The position numbers were made by a program, and so were the translations under genes. Shown here in pieces: positions 45,443-56,693 of a DNA stretch of 64,000 nt. Position 1 is the stretch's first letter, and the number at the start of each line of letters is the position of its first letter. Source of the DNA: Burkholderiales bacterium (lineage in GTDB: Bacteria; Pseudomonadota; Gammaproteobacteria; Burkholderiales; SG8-39); the NCBI GenBank assembly GCA_020848075.1, contig JADLAV010000018.1:1-64000 (forward strand), given 5' to 3'. Under the pieces are notes generated by a model, which was given only the letters and a program-made list of their open reading frames with translations, searched no databases and had not been told where the DNA came from.

Positions 45443-46039
45443 GTGCTCCCTTCGCTCCAGGAGCTGATCGGCAGCTACGGCTACCTTGCCGTGCTGGTCG
45501 GCACGTTCTTCGAGGGCGAAACGATCCTGGTGCTCGGAGGGTTGGCGGCGCACCTCGGCTACCTCGAGCTGCCCAGGGTCATCGCAACCGCGTTCGCCGG
45601 CGCCCTGGCCGGCGACCAGCTGTGGTTCGTCGTCGGCCGCCTCTACGGCAGGCGGCTCCTCGCGCGCCGCGCTCGCTGGATCCCGCGGGTGCAGCGGATC
45701 GACCGCGTGCTACGACGCCATGAGATCCCGGTGCTCGTCGGGTTCCGCTTCGTCTATGGATTCCGCAGCCTCACGCCGTTCGTCGTCGGGATGGGGAGCA
45801 TTTCGGCGATCAAGTTCCTGATCCTGAACGCCGTCGGCGCGGCGCTCTGGTCGGCCACCGTCGCGTGTGCGGGATTTCTGTTCGGGCGCGCAGTGGAGGC
45901 AGCGCTGGGCGATCTCAGGCGCTACGAGCTCGCCCTGATCGCGTTCGTCGCGCTGACGGGCCTCGGGCTATGGTTTGCCCACCGCGCCATCGAGCGGCGG
46001 CGCCGGCAAGCGCCCGGCCCCACGGAGCCGCCGGGCTAG
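45443..46039 (+). CDS. DedA-family membrane protein
   Basis: A 198-residue membrane protein with about five helices. Family features are GYLAVLVGTFFEGET, then AGDQLWFVVGRLYGRR, RFVYGFRSLTPFVVGM and WSATVACAGFLFG. DedA proteins are thought to move polyprenyl phosphates or phospholipids across the inner membrane and to support proton-motive-force homeostasis. It starts with GTG after GGAGGCGG, 18 bases after the Mrr-like gene. Co-transcription is likely; a functional link is not clear. Confidence 0.85.
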   Translation: MLPSLQELIGSYGYLAVLVGTFFEGETILVLGGLAAHLGYLELPRVIATAFAGALAGDQLWFVVGRLYGRRLLARRARWIPRVQRIDRVLRRHEIPVLVGFRFVYGFRSLTPFVVGMGSISAIKFLILNAVGAALWSATVACAGFLFGRAVEAALGDLRRYELALIAFVALTGLGLWFAHRAIERRRRQAPGPTEPPG

Positions 46040-46045
46040 GGGAGC

Positions 46046-47077
46046 TTAGACGCGCACCTCGGGCCACGCCGCGCCGGCGGCGAGGCTTGCGATATACAGC
46101 CAGCCGAACAGCCGGTTGTGTTCGAGGCAGACGCGGTGATACCACAACGGCCAGCCCACATACCCCGCCGGCGGCTGTGCGGGGCGCGGGCGGCTCAGCA
46201 CGGCGAGGGCGCGCCGGGCGCGCGGCAGGGCGGCCGCGAGCGCCAGCGTGAAGAGCGTGAGATGCCCGAGCGCGACCAGCGCGAGCGCGACGCCATACAT
46301 CAGCACCACGACCACGGCGTCGAGGATGCGCGCCGCGCGCTCGCCCAGCAGCACCGGTAGCGTGCCGTTACCACTGCGCGCGTCGAATTCGAGCTGGTCG
46401 ATGTGCTTCCCGATGAGGATCGACATGACGCCCAACCCGTAGGGAATCGAAGCGTAGAAAGCCGTATCCGATACGTGTCCGGTGGTCATCGCGTATGCAC
46501 CGCCGACCATGAGCGGACCCCAGACGATGAAGGTGGCCGGCTCGCCGAGCCCGATGGCCTTCAGCGGCACGGGCGCGGCGTCGTACCAGAGCAGCAGCGC
46601 GACCCCGGGGACGAGGAACGCGAGCGCGAGCCAGCCGCGCTCGACCACGAAGAACGCGGCAACCGCGCCGCCTGCGAGGCAGAGCACCGTGAGGCCCGTC
46701 GCGAGGGTGCGTCTCTCGAGCACGCCGCTTGCGAGGGGGTGGACCGTGTAGCGCATGCGCGGCGAATCCGGAGTATCGTGCCCGCGCCGGAAACCGAAAT
46801 AGTCGTTGCTCAGGTTGCTGATCATGTGCGCGACGACGAAGCCCGCGAGCACCAGCACGAAATGCAGCGGCCGGAATTCGCGCGACGCGACAGCGAGCAG
46901 ACCGCCGATCAAGGCGGCCTGGGCGGAGATCACCAGGATGACGCTGCGCGACGCATACAGGAACTTCGAGACGGCGTCGAGCCGGCGCACTTCCTCGACG
47001 CCGGGCCGGTAGAAGCCGATGAACGCGCCGAGCCAGAGCTCCGCCTTCGATCGTGCCGGTCCGGATGGGCGATTCAC
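46046..47077 (-). CDS. UbiA-family prenyltransferase, MenA-like
   Basis: A 343-residue integral membrane prenyltransferase with about nine helices. The first prenyl-diphosphate site reads NLSNDYFGFRRGHDTPD. The second, in the region IGKHIDQLEFDARSGNGTLP, resembles the second Asp-rich motif. The family attaches isoprenoid chains to aromatic acceptors (quinones, heme). MenA-like naphthoate acceptors are suggested by the NDYF motif, but no menaquinone genes are near. GTG 47077 was chosen because AGGAAGGA lies directly upstream. It is convergent with the DedA gene, with only six bases between their stops. Confidence 0.72.
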   Translation of the reverse strand: MNRPSGPARSKAELWLGAFIGFYRPGVEEVRRLDAVSKFLYASRSVILVISAQAALIGGLLAVASREFRPLHFVLVLAGFVVAHMISNLSNDYFGFRRGHDTPDSPRMRYTVHPLASGVLERRTLATGLTVLCLAGGAVAAFFVVERGWLALAFLVPGVALLLWYDAAPVPLKAIGLGEPATFIVWGPLMVGGAYAMTTGHVSDTAFYASIPYGLGVMSILIGKHIDQLEFDARSGNGTLPVLLGERAARILDAVVVVLMYGVALALVALGHLTLFTLALAAALPRARRALAVLSRPRPAQPPAGYVGWPLWYHRVCLEHNRLFGWLYIASLAAGAAWPEVRV

Positions 47078-47277
47078 GTTCCTTCCTCCGATCGTCTCAC
47101 GCGGCGGCAGCCGCGATGCCGCCGCGTAGCGGCAGTTGCAGCCAGCTTGCCATTGTCGCGGAGTAAGCGGGCCGCCCCCATTTCGCAAGCCCACCCGTCA
47201 GGGCGGGCGGCCACCCGCAAGTTTACAGAGATACGCCGAACGCTACGCTACCCGCGCCGCGGCAGGGCGCACGCCCC

Positions 47278-47571
47278 TCACGCGTCCGCGTCGCCGTCCT
47301 TCGGATGGTCCTGCTCGTGACTGTGCTGGCAGGAAAGGCAGCGCACCGCAATCGGGTGTGCGATCAACCGATCCAGCTCGATGTCCCGCCCGCACGCCAC
47401 GCAGCGTCCAAACGTACCGTCGGCGAGCCGGCCGCGTGCGGCCTCGAGCGCGCGAAGCTGGCGCGCGATGCGCGTCCGATCGGCGCTCTCCGGATTAGTC
47501 CTTGCGAACCGGCGATGCTCTTCTTCGATCAGGCGCCGCAGCTTGCGCTGCTGCTCGAGCGTCAACCCCAT
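47278..47571 (-). CDS. DksA/TraR-type C4 zinc-finger protein
   Basis: A 97-residue protein with an N-terminal coiled-coil helix pair (LEQQRKLRRLIEEEHRRF, then RQLRALEAARGRLADG) and a C4 zinc finger (C-VA-C-x17-C-LS-C). It is shorter than DksA (151 residues) and resembles TraR-like proteins that bind the RNA polymerase secondary channel. The motif at the coiled-coil tip differs from the DxxDxA of true DksA, so activity on polymerase is uncertain. ATG 47571 follows GGGTGGGAG. A start at 47661 would add 30 residues. It is the last gene of the signalling block. Confidence 0.75.
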   Translation of the reverse strand: MGLTLEQQRKLRRLIEEEHRRFARTNPESADRTRIARQLRALEAARGRLADGTFGRCVACGRDIELDRLIAHPIAVRCLSCQHSHEQDHPKDGDADA

Positions 47572-47669
47572 CTCCCACCCCGCCGTCGCGTGATCGCCGT
47601 GCTGTAGCAACCCGGTTGCCGCGGTCGGCCCTGCGATGCGATTCCGGTCGATCCAAGCCATGCGGCGTG

Positions 47670-48536
47670 CTAAGCGAGCGCAAGGTGTGGATTGCTCACG
47701 CCGCGCAGCGCGGGCCGGCTCGGGAGGCGCGCGCTCGGCGTGCGGCGCGGATTGTGCGTCGCGCGCTCGCTCGAGCTCTCGCCATGCGGCTGCGCGAGCC
47801 GGCGCAATGCGGGGATGTCGTTGAGGATGACCGTCTTGCGGTCCACGGTAAGCAGGCCCGCTGCGGCGAGCGCCGAGAGCGTCCGGCTGACGGTCTCCAG
47901 CTTGAGGCCGAGGTAGCTGCCGATCTCCTGCCGCGTCATGCGCAGCGCGAAAGCCGTGCGCGAATAGCCGAGCCGGCCGAACCGGTCCGACAGGTCGAGC
48001 AGGAAGGTGGCCACGCGCGCCTCCGCGTTCAGCGTGCCGAGCAGCCAGATCATGCCGTGCTCGCGTCCGAGCTGGCGGCTGAAGGCGCGATAGAGGACGC
48101 GCTCGACGGGCGGATGCTCCCGCGCGAGCTGCGCGAGCCGCGCGAACGGGACGACTGCGACGAAGCTCGTGTCGAGCGCGATCACATCGGCGGTGTAGTG
48201 GCCCGGGTCGATCCCGTCCAGACCGATCGCCTCGCCGCTCATCGGCAGCCCGAGCACGACCTCGTTGCCGAATTCGTCGACGCGGACGGTCTTGAAAAAG
48301 CCGCAGCGGATGACGTAGATCGCGTCGAAGGGATCGCCGGCGCGCACCAGCGCCTCCCCGAGCCTGATCCGCCGCACCGGAAACGTGATCCCCGCGAGCG
48401 CGGGGTCGGTGATTTCCTCCCCGAATGCCGGCGCGAGATCCGCCAGGGTCGCCGGCATGCAGCTGGCGCCGGCAGGCTGTCTCGGCGTGGCGGCAGGATC
48501 GTTCGAGGCGAAGGCGCGGAAGTCGGAGTTGTCCAT
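47670..48536 (-). CDS. Crp/Fnr-family transcription regulator without Fe-S cysteines
   Basis: A 288-residue regulator with an N-terminal cyclic-nucleotide-binding-like b-roll (VRAGDPFDAIYVIRCGFFKT), a dimer helix and a C-terminal helix-turn-helix: MTRQEIGSYLGLKLETVSRT. The recognition helix ETVSR matches FNR-type proteins that read TTGAT. The four-cysteine N-terminal cluster of FNR is missing, so it resembles DNR/NnrR/FixK types sensing NO or acting downstream of a kinase. It extends about 40 residues past the usual C-terminus. AAGGAG precedes ATG 48536. It is a candidate for binding the FNR-type box before nnrS. Confidence 0.85.
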   Translation of the reverse strand: MDNSDFRAFASNDPAATPRQPAGASCMPATLADLAPAFGEEITDPALAGITFPVRRIRLGEALVRAGDPFDAIYVIRCGFFKTVRVDEFGNEVVLGLPMSGEAIGLDGIDPGHYTADVIALDTSFVAVVPFARLAQLAREHPPVERVLYRAFSRQLGREHGMIWLLGTLNAEARVATFLLDLSDRFGRLGYSRTAFALRMTRQEIGSYLGLKLETVSRTLSALAAAGLLTVDRKTVILNDIPALRRLAQPHGESSSERATHNPRRTPSARLPSRPALRGVSNPHLALA

Positions 48537-48575
48537 CTCGTTGCTCCTTGGGATGCGGGGAACCGTGGTCTGCAA

Positions 48576-48959
48576 TCAATGAACGGGTGGCACGTCCGGC
48601 GTGGCCAGCCAGCCGCGCAGGGTCTCGGGCACGCGCCCGAATTCGTGCGATTTGTCGAGGAAGACATCGGCGCCGGCCGCCAGGCTCGCGGCGCGGTGCT
48701 GCGCCGTGACGAGGTTGCTCAGCACGATGACGCGAAGGTTCGGCCGCGACGGCTTGACCGCCGCCAGCACCTCCAGCCCATTGCCGTCGAGAAGCTGCAG
48801 GTCGAGCAGCAGCACGTCGGGCGCGGTCGCGAGCACGCCGTCGATCGCGCCCCGCACCGAATCCGCCTCGCCCACGGCCTCGACGCCCGGCACCGTCGCG
48901 AGCATCGCGATCAGGCGCTTTCGCAGCGCGGGCGCGTCTTCGATGACGAAGGCTCTCAC
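48576..48959 (-). CDS. Stand-alone response-regulator receiver domain
   Basis: A 127-residue CheY-like protein: acidic pair ED near the start (FVIEDAP), phosphorylation site D53 in VLLLDLQLLDGNGLEVL, Ser in VIVLSN and Lys in VFLDKSHEF. There is no output domain, so it must act through protein contact or as a phosphate sink. It lies 40 bases upstream of the Crp/Fnr gene on the same strand and downstream of the kinase-regulator pair. A 20-bp palindrome lies about 100 bases before its start, pointing to control by a DNA-binding regulator, perhaps the adjacent NarL/LuxR protein. Confidence 0.82.
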   Translation of the reverse strand: MRAFVIEDAPALRKRLIAMLATVPGVEAVGEADSVRGAIDGVLATAPDVLLLDLQLLDGNGLEVLAAVKPSRPNLRVIVLSNLVTAQHRAASLAAGADVFLDKSHEFGRVPETLRGWLATPDVPPVH

Positions 48960-49056
48960 TGCCGTCCTCTCGAACCAGGGTGGCTCCAGTATCGGGGGGC
49001 GAGCGGGGCGCCGCCATCGGCGGCGGCCGAATTGACGCCGGGGCGGTGCTCCCGCC

Positions 49057-49076
49057 GCCTAGGAATATTCCTAGGC
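49057..49076. promoter_or_regulatory. 20-bp perfect palindrome in the signalling block
   Basis: GCCTAGGAATATTCCTAGGC is identical on both strands. It lies between the stop of the NarL/LuxR-type regulator gene (49099) and the start of the lone receiver gene (48959). Its AT-rich centre stands out in GC-rich DNA. Dyad sites of about this size are typical for dimers of NarL/LuxR-type regulators, so it is probably their operator for the downstream receiver and Crp/Fnr genes. Confidence 0.6.
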
Positions 49077-49098
49077 CGAGTCAGGACGATGCCGCGGA

Positions 49099-49748
49099 TC
49101 AGCGCGGCAGGTCGGGGGCGTCGAGGAGCTTGTGCGCGACCGCGTAGCGGACGAGATCCGCGAGCGATCCGAGGGCCATCTTCTCGAGGATACGGGTCTT
49201 GTGCGTGCTCACCGTCTTCACGCTGAGGTGCAACCGCGCGGCGATGCCGGTGACCGACGCGCCCCCGGCGAGCAGCAGGAAGACCTCGTACTCGCGGTCG
49301 GAGAGACGCTTGTGCGGCGCCTCCTCGCGGGACGTCTGCAGGCCGAGCGCGAGGCTTTCCGCCACGGCATTCGTGATGAACAGCCCGCCGGCCGCGATTT
49401 TCTTGAGCGCCGCAACGAGCTGCGTGGTTGCGGTGTCCTTGGTGAGGTAGCCGGAGGCACCCGCGCGGATCGAGCGCACCGCGTACTGGTCCTCGGCGTG
49501 CATGGACAAGACGAGGACGCGCAGCTCGGGCCGCTCGGCCTTCACCTGCCGGAGGAGGTCGATGCCGCTGCGCCCGGGCATCGACAGATCGAGGAGCAGT
49601 ACGTCGAAACCGCCTGCGCGCACGGCGGCCATGACCTCGTGGCCGTCCTTCGCCTCCCCCGCCACCGCGAAGGCGGGATCGGCGGCCAGGATGCGGCGCA
49701 AGCCCTCGCGCACGATGGCGTGGTCGTCGGCGATGAGCACCCGTGTGG

Positions 49749-49752
<4 letters not shown>
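49099..49752 (-). CDS. NarL/LuxR-family response regulator
   Basis: A 217-residue regulator with receiver (IADDHAIVREGL, D55 in VLLLDLSMPG, Lys in YLTKD) and a C-terminal LuxR-type helix-turn-helix (LSDREYEVFLLLAGGASVTG, then VKTVSTHKTRILEKM). The TTG start at 49752 overlaps the kinase stop as TTGA, so it is coupled to its kinase. A GTG four codons inside is a possible alternative. It most likely acts with the upstream PAS kinase and may bind the nearby 20-bp palindrome. Confidence 0.87.
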
Positions 49753-51806
<2,054 letters not shown>

Positions 51807-51929
51807 GTGTAGGTTACCCGCGGCGATCCTGCTTCGAGGCGCGCGCGACGTCGCATGCGTGGCGCTGCTGCGTTAAGCTTCCGGGAGCCGCGAGTCCGCG
51901 GATGAGGCCTTTCACCGGAGTTCCGAGGA

Positions 51930-52826
51930 ATGCCGAGCGACACCGACCGCCCCCAGAGCAAGGTCGCCCGATGGCTGGTGCCGCTCGTAGTGCTGGCCGT
52001 CCTGGCCGTCGGCGCGTACCTTTTCCTGTCGCAGCCTCCGCAGGAGGCCAAGCCGCCGGCACCCGAGCCGCCGCGGGCGGAGGCGCCGGCAGCCCCGGCG
52101 CCCGCACCGGAGGCGGAGACGCGGCCACCCGAGGCGGCGCCTCCGGAGCCGCCCGCGGCTGCGGCCGGATCGCTGCCGCCGCTCGCGAGCAGCGACAAGG
52201 CCGTGCAGGAGGCGCTCCTCGATCTGGTCGGCAAGGAAGCGGTCCTCTCCTTCTTCAACGTCGGCGACTACGTTCGACGCTTCGTCGTCACCGTCGACAA
52301 CTTGCCGGGCAAGAAAGCCGCGGTACGGTTCTGGCCTGTCAACCCGACGCCGGGACGCTTCATCGCGGAGCGCAAGTCCTCGGGGCGCACGTATCTCGCC
52401 GCGGAGAACTTCCGGCGCTACACGCCGTTCGTGCGGCTCGTCGCATCGCTGGACGCAGGGAAGGTCGTGGCGCTCTACCGCCGCTTCTACCCGCTTCTCC
52501 AGGAAGCGTACGAGGAGCTCGGCCATCCCGGCAAGCGCTTCAACGACCGGCTGATCGAGGTGATCGACCATCTGCTCGCGGCGCCGGACGCGGGCGACGC
52601 GATCGAGGTCGTGCTGCCGAAGTACGACCCGTCGATCAAGATCGAGCGGCCGTGGCTCATGTACGAGTTCGCCGATCCCTCGCTCGAAGCGCTCTCGGCG
52701 GGGCAGAAGATGCTCGTGCGCATCGGCAGCGAGAACGCCGCGCGGCTCAAAGCCAAGCTGCGGGAAGTGCGCAGCCGCCTCACGCGCCCGGCCCCGGAAG
52801 ACGCGGTACGCACGCCTGCGCGATGA
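51930..52826 (+). CDS. DUF3014-type membrane-anchored protein
   Basis: A 298-residue protein with one N-terminal membrane segment (VARWLVPLVVLAVLAVGAY), a Pro/Ala/Glu-rich linker (about 35-82) and a conserved periplasmic domain from about residue 85. That domain contains SFFNVGDYVRRFVVTVDNLP, then RRFYPLLQEAYEELG and RLIEVIDHLL. It fits the DUF3014 family found in proteobacteria, of unknown function. It is divergent from the PAS kinase gene. GAGTTCCGAGGA lies before the ATG. Confidence 0.75.
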   Translation: MPSDTDRPQSKVARWLVPLVVLAVLAVGAYLFLSQPPQEAKPPAPEPPRAEAPAAPAPAPEAETRPPEAAPPEPPAAAAGSLPPLASSDKAVQEALLDLVGKEAVLSFFNVGDYVRRFVVTVDNLPGKKAAVRFWPVNPTPGRFIAERKSSGRTYLAAENFRRYTPFVRLVASLDAGKVVALYRRFYPLLQEAYEELGHPGKRFNDRLIEVIDHLLAAPDAGDAIEVVLPKYDPSIKIERPWLMYEFADPSLEALSAGQKMLVRIGSENAARLKAKLREVRSRLTRPAPEDAVRTPAR

Positions 52827-53021
52827 AACCGCGCGCGCACCGTCGGCTCCGTCCCGAGGGTCGTTCTCAACGTCTGGAAGAGGAGACAGTCGCGCGCGCC
52901 CGCGTTCCGGAGACCCCGGAGTCATCGGGAATCGACCCCTCCGGTGTAGACAGCCGCGGCATTAGCGAATATCTTTCGCGACGCGGGGCAAACCTGCACA
53001 CAGAGGACAAGCGCAGCACGC

Positions 53022-53219
53022 ATGAGCTGGTTCGGTCGCAAGCGCACGAAGGCAAGGCCACAACCGCCGAGGCCGCGCGAGCAGGACGCCCCGGTGACCA
53101 ACCCGGGGATCGATGAAGCGCTGCCCGACCGACCGTCGCTCGACGGCTACACGGTGCGGGAGCTCAATCCGAATCAGATCGCGGGGACGATCAAGCGGAC
53201 GGGACGCGACCGGTCCTGA
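53022..53219 (+). CDS. Small hypothetical protein
   Basis: A 65-residue basic, Pro-rich peptide (MSWFGRKRTKARPQPPRP, later SLDGYTVRELNPNQIAGTIK). No signal peptide, membrane helix or motif is seen, and the Shine-Dalgarno is weak. The last 30 residues read like folded protein rather than a random shadow frame. A competing 97-codon frame at 52823-53116 starts inside the DUF3014 stop (ATGA) but has low-complexity charged content. I favour this one without certainty. Confidence 0.35.
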   Translation: MSWFGRKRTKARPQPPRPREQDAPVTNPGIDEALPDRPSLDGYTVRELNPNQIAGTIKRTGRDRS

Positions 53220-53291
53220 TCCGGTTGTCGTACGATTCGCCGGTGCAGCGCGCGCATGGCGCGCGCACGCCGCACCGGAACGGAGCCCCGA

Positions 53292-54056
53292 GTGAGCCGA
53301 GTGGACCTCATCGCGCGCGTGCGCGGCTGGATCGACGCCGCCGAGCGCGTCGTCGCGCTGACGGGCGCGGGCATCTCGACCGACTCGGGCATCCCCGACT
53401 TTCGCGGGCCGCAGGGCGTGTGGACGAAGAACCCGGCCGCGGAGAAGCTCTCTACGCTCTCGCACTACCTCGCCGACCCCGCGGTGAGGAAGGCCGCGTG
53501 GCAGGGACGGCTCGCGAGCCCGGCTTGGAGTGCCCGCCCGAATGCCGGCCATCTCGCGCTCGTCGCGCTCGAGCGGCGCGGCAAGCTGCACGCGCTCGTT
53601 ACCCAGAACATCGACGGCCTGCACCAGCGCGCGGGGAGCTCGCCCGGGCGCGTCGTGGAGGTGCACGGCACGCTGCACGAGGTAACCTGCTGGGGCTGTG
53701 GATGGCGCGGGCCGATGCGGGTGGCCCTTGAGCGGGTGCGCGCCGGCGAGGCGGATCCCGCGTGCGAGCAGTGCGGCGGCATCCTGAAGAGCGCCACCAT
53801 CTCGTTCGGCCAGGCGCTCGATCCGGCAGTGATCGAGCGCGCGATGCGCGCCGCCGAGGACGCCGACCTGCTGCTCGCGCTCGGCACCAGCCTCCAGGTC
53901 TATCCCGTGGCGAATGCGGTGCCGCTCGCGAAGGAGGCCGGTGCGCGTGTCGTGATCGTCAACGCCGAGCCCACGCCGTACGACGACCTTGCCGATGCGG
54001 TGCTGCACGCGCCGATCGCCGAGGTGCTGCCGCGCATGGTGGGCGGCGCGCGCTGA
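53292..54056 (+). CDS. Sir2-family NAD-dependent protein deacylase
   Basis: A 254-residue sirtuin that removes acyl groups from lysines using NAD. NAD-binding segments are LTGAGISTDSGIPDFRGPQG and LLALGTSLQVYPVAN. The catalytic His follows TQNIDGLHQRAG, in VEVHGTL. The zinc is bound by C-WG-C and C-EQ-C. The GTG at 53292 has GGAG upstream; an ATG at 53256 would add 12 residues. The Ala/Tyr/Arg pattern of desuccinylases was not clearly seen, so acyl preference is unknown. Confidence 0.88.
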   Translation: MSRVDLIARVRGWIDAAERVVALTGAGISTDSGIPDFRGPQGVWTKNPAAEKLSTLSHYLADPAVRKAAWQGRLASPAWSARPNAGHLALVALERRGKLHALVTQNIDGLHQRAGSSPGRVVEVHGTLHEVTCWGCGWRGPMRVALERVRAGEADPACEQCGGILKSATISFGQALDPAVIERAMRAAEDADLLLALGTSLQVYPVANAVPLAKEAGARVVIVNAEPTPYDDLADAVLHAPIAEVLPRMVGGAR

Positions 54057-54093
54057 CGAAGCGCACGCCCGCCGCAATCGCGATCCCGCTGAG

Positions 54094-56634
54094 ATGGAAG
54101 ACGCCTCGAACGCCGGAGCTCGCTACTGGAGCTTGGCGGCGCCGGAGCTGATGACCGCGCTGCAGAGTGCCGCGGCGGGCCTGTCGGCCGCCGACGCGGC
54201 GCAGCGGCTGCGGCGGCTCGGCCCCAACACGGTCGAGGAGCAAGCGCGGGTCAGTGCACTGCGCCTCTTGCTGCGGCAGTTCGCGAGCCCGCTCGTCCTG
54301 ATCCTCGTCTTCGGTGCCGCGATCTCGCTCTTCCTCCGCAACTGGATCGAAGCCTCGATCATCCTCGCGATCGTCCTGGGGAGCTGCCTTCTCGGCTTCA
54401 CTCAGGAATTCCGCGCATCGGCGGCGGTCGCCGAGCTGCGCCGGCGCCTCGCGCTCACCGTTCGGGTGCTCCGCGACGGCGAGCCGCGCGCGATCCCGGC
54501 AGCCGAGCTGGTGCCCGGCGACGTGATCGAGCTCGCGGCCGGGTGTCTCGTGCCGGCCGACGGCATCGTGCTCGCGGCGAAGGATTTCCTGCTCTCCGAG
54601 GCGAGCCTCACCGGCGAATCGTTCCCGGTCGAGAAGCGGCCGGGGACCGTGCCGCCCGAGACCCCGCTCGCGCGCCGGACCAACTGTGTTTTCGCCGGAA
54701 CCTCGGTGCGCAGCGGAACCGCGCGAGCGCTCGTCGCGGAGACGGGCCCGCGCACGGCGTTCGGTGCGGTGGCGGCGCGGCTCAAGGCGCGGCCCCCGGA
54801 AACGGAGTTCGCGCGCGGCGTGCGGCAGTTCGGCTATCTCCTCGTGCGCGTGATGGTGCTGATCGTCATTTTCGTCCTGGTGGTGAACCAGGCGCTCGGC
54901 CGGCCGGCGCTCGAGTCGCTGCTCTTCGCCGTCGCGCTCGCGGTCGGCCTCACGCCCGAGCTGCTGCCCGCGATCGTGAGCGTGACGCTCTCGCACGGTG
55001 CGCGCGCGATGGCGCGCAGCGGCGTGATGGTGCGGCGCCTGGAGGCGATCGAGAACCTGGGCAGCATGGACGTCCTGTGCACCGACAAGACCGGCACGCT
55101 GACCGCCGGGGTGATCTCGCTCGACGCCGCGGTGGATGCCGAGGGGAGGCCGTCGCGCGAAGTCGCCGAGCTCGCATACCTCAACGCGGCGCTCGAGACC
55201 GGGATCGAGAATCCGCTCGACGCGGCCATCGTGGCGGCGGGCGAGCGCGACGGGCTCGCCGTCGCGGGCCGCGCAAAGATCGACGAGATCCCGTACGACT
55301 TCATCCGCAAGCGCCTGACGATCGTCGTGGCCGGCGAGGAGCCGGTACACCACCTCATCGTCACCAAGGGCGCATTCACGACGGTCCTCGCCGTGTGCGC
55401 GACCGCGGACGCCGCTCCGCTCGACGGCGCCGCGCGCGAGCGGCTCGTCGCCTACTATCGGCAGAAGAGCGCCGAGGGCTTCCGCGTGCTGGCGGTCGCG
55501 ACGAAGCGCGTCGCCGCCAAGGACCGCTATGAACGGACCGACGAGGCCGGGATGCGCTTCGCCGGCTTCCTCCTGTTCTTCGACCCGCCGAAGCCCGATG
55601 CCGAGAGGACCATCCGGGATCTCGCTGCGCTCGGCGTACGGATCAAGATCATCACCGGCGACAACCGCTACGTTGCCGCGCACGTCGCCGAGGCGATCGG
55701 GCTCGATCCGCACGCGATGCTTGCCGGCGAGGAGCTCGCCCGGATGAAGGACGAGGCGCTCTGGCAGCGCGCGCCCGGGACCGAGCTCTTCGTCGAGGTC
55801 GATCCGCAGCAGAAGGAGCGCATCATCCGGGCCCTGCAGCGCACCGGACATGCCGTCGGCTACCTGGGGGACGGCATCAACGACGCCCCGGCGCTCCACG
55901 CCGCCGACATCGGCGTTTCGGTCGATCAGGCGGTGGATGTCGCGCGTGACAGCGCCGACATCGTCCTGCTGCGTCCCGACCTCGACGTGCTGCGCCGCGG
56001 CGTGGAAGACGGCCGCCGGACCTTCGCCAACACGCTCAAATACATCGGTATGACGACGAGCGCCAACTTCGGCAACATGGTGAGCATGGCGCTCGCGACC
56101 CCGCTCCTGCCGTTCCTGCCGCTCGCCGCCAAGCAGATCCTGCTCAACAATTTCCTGTCCGATCTGCCGCTCGTGACCGTCTCCACCGACCGGGTGGACG
56201 CGGCGCGCATCGAGCGGCCGCAGCGCTGGCGCGTGCGGGACGTGCGACGGTTCATGATCGTCTTCGGGCTGGTCAGCACCGCGTTCGACCTCCTCACGTT
56301 CGCGCTGCTCCTGCAGGTGTTCGCGACCGACGAGGCGACGTTTCAGACGGCGTGGTTCATCGTGTCGGTGCTCACCGAGATCGCGGTGGTGATGGTCCTG
56401 CGTACCGGGGGCCCCGCCTGGCGGAGCGCTCCGAGCCCGCTCCTCGCGTGGACGAGCGTCGTCGTCGGGCTCGCGGCGCTCGCGCTTCCTGCTCTCGCAC
56501 CGCTCGCCAGCGCGCTCGGCTTCGTTCCCCTGCCGTGGGCGCTCCTGGGAACGGCGATCGCGATCGTCGCCGGCTACGTGCTGTGCACCGAGGCGGTGAA
56601 GCTCGCGTTCTTTCCCCGGGGCGCGCCGGGTTAG
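54094..56634 (+). CDS. Magnesium-type P-type ATPase (MgtA/MgtB-like)
   Basis: An 846-residue P-type ATPase with the phosphorylated Asp in [12 protein letters not shown]. The actuator loop reads [11 protein letters not shown] and the hinge [38 protein letters not shown] ahead of the phosphorylation site, and [17 protein letters not shown] in the C-terminal membrane part, are typical of P3B magnesium importers. It would bring Mg2+ into the cytoplasm under low Mg2+ or acid stress. The start at ATG 54094 was chosen where homology to the N-terminal cation ATPase region begins. No MgtC or leader element is seen. Confidence 0.85.
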   Translation: MEDASNAGARYWSLAAPELMTALQSAAAGLSAADAAQRLRRLGPNTVEEQARVSALRLLLRQFASPLVLILVFGAAISLFLRNWIEASIILAIVLGSCLLGFTQEFRASAAVAELRRRLALTVRVLRDGEPRAIPAAELVPGDVIELAAGCLVPADGIVLAAKDFLLSEASLTGESFPVEKRPGTVPPETPLARRTNCVFAGTSVRSGTARALVAETGPRTAFGAVAARLKARPPETEFARGVRQFGYLLVRVMVLIVIFVLVVNQALGRPALESLLFAVALAVGLTPELLPAIVSVTLSHGARAMARSGVMVRRLEAIENLGSMDVLCTDKTGTLTAGVISLDAAVDAEGRPSREVAELAYLNAALETGIENPLDAAIVAAGERDGLAVAGRAKIDEIPYDFIRKRLTIVVAGEEPVHHLIVTKGAFTTVLAVCATADAAPLDGAARERLVAYYRQKSAEGFRVLAVATKRVAAKDRYERTDEAGMRFAGFLLFFDPPKPDAERTIRDLAALGVRIKIITGDNRYVAAHVAEAIGLDPHAMLAGEELARMKDEALWQRAPGTELFVEVDPQQKERIIRALQRTGHAVGYLGDGINDAPALHAADIGVSVDQAVDVARDSADIVLLRPDLDVLRRGVEDGRRTFANTLKYIGMTTSANFGNMVSMALATPLLPFLPLAAKQILLNNFLSDLPLVTVSTDRVDAARIERPQRWRVRDVRRFMIVFGLVSTAFDLLTFALLLQVFATDEATFQTAWFIVSVLTEIAVVMVLRTGGPAWRSAPSPLLAWTSVVVGLAALALPALAPLASALGFVPLPWALLGTAIAIVAGYVLCTEAVKLAFFPRGAPG

Positions 56635-56693
56635 CGCGATCGGGCGAGCGCCGTGCCCGAAATGGTCGATGCAGATTTCCGTGGAGGCCGCGC

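Noticed and set aside
52823-53116. 97-codon ORF overlapping the DUF3014 stop as ATGA
   Set aside because: The start overlap is suggestive, but the product is low-complexity and charged and it competes with the better-looking 53022-53219 frame. Not enough evidence to call it.
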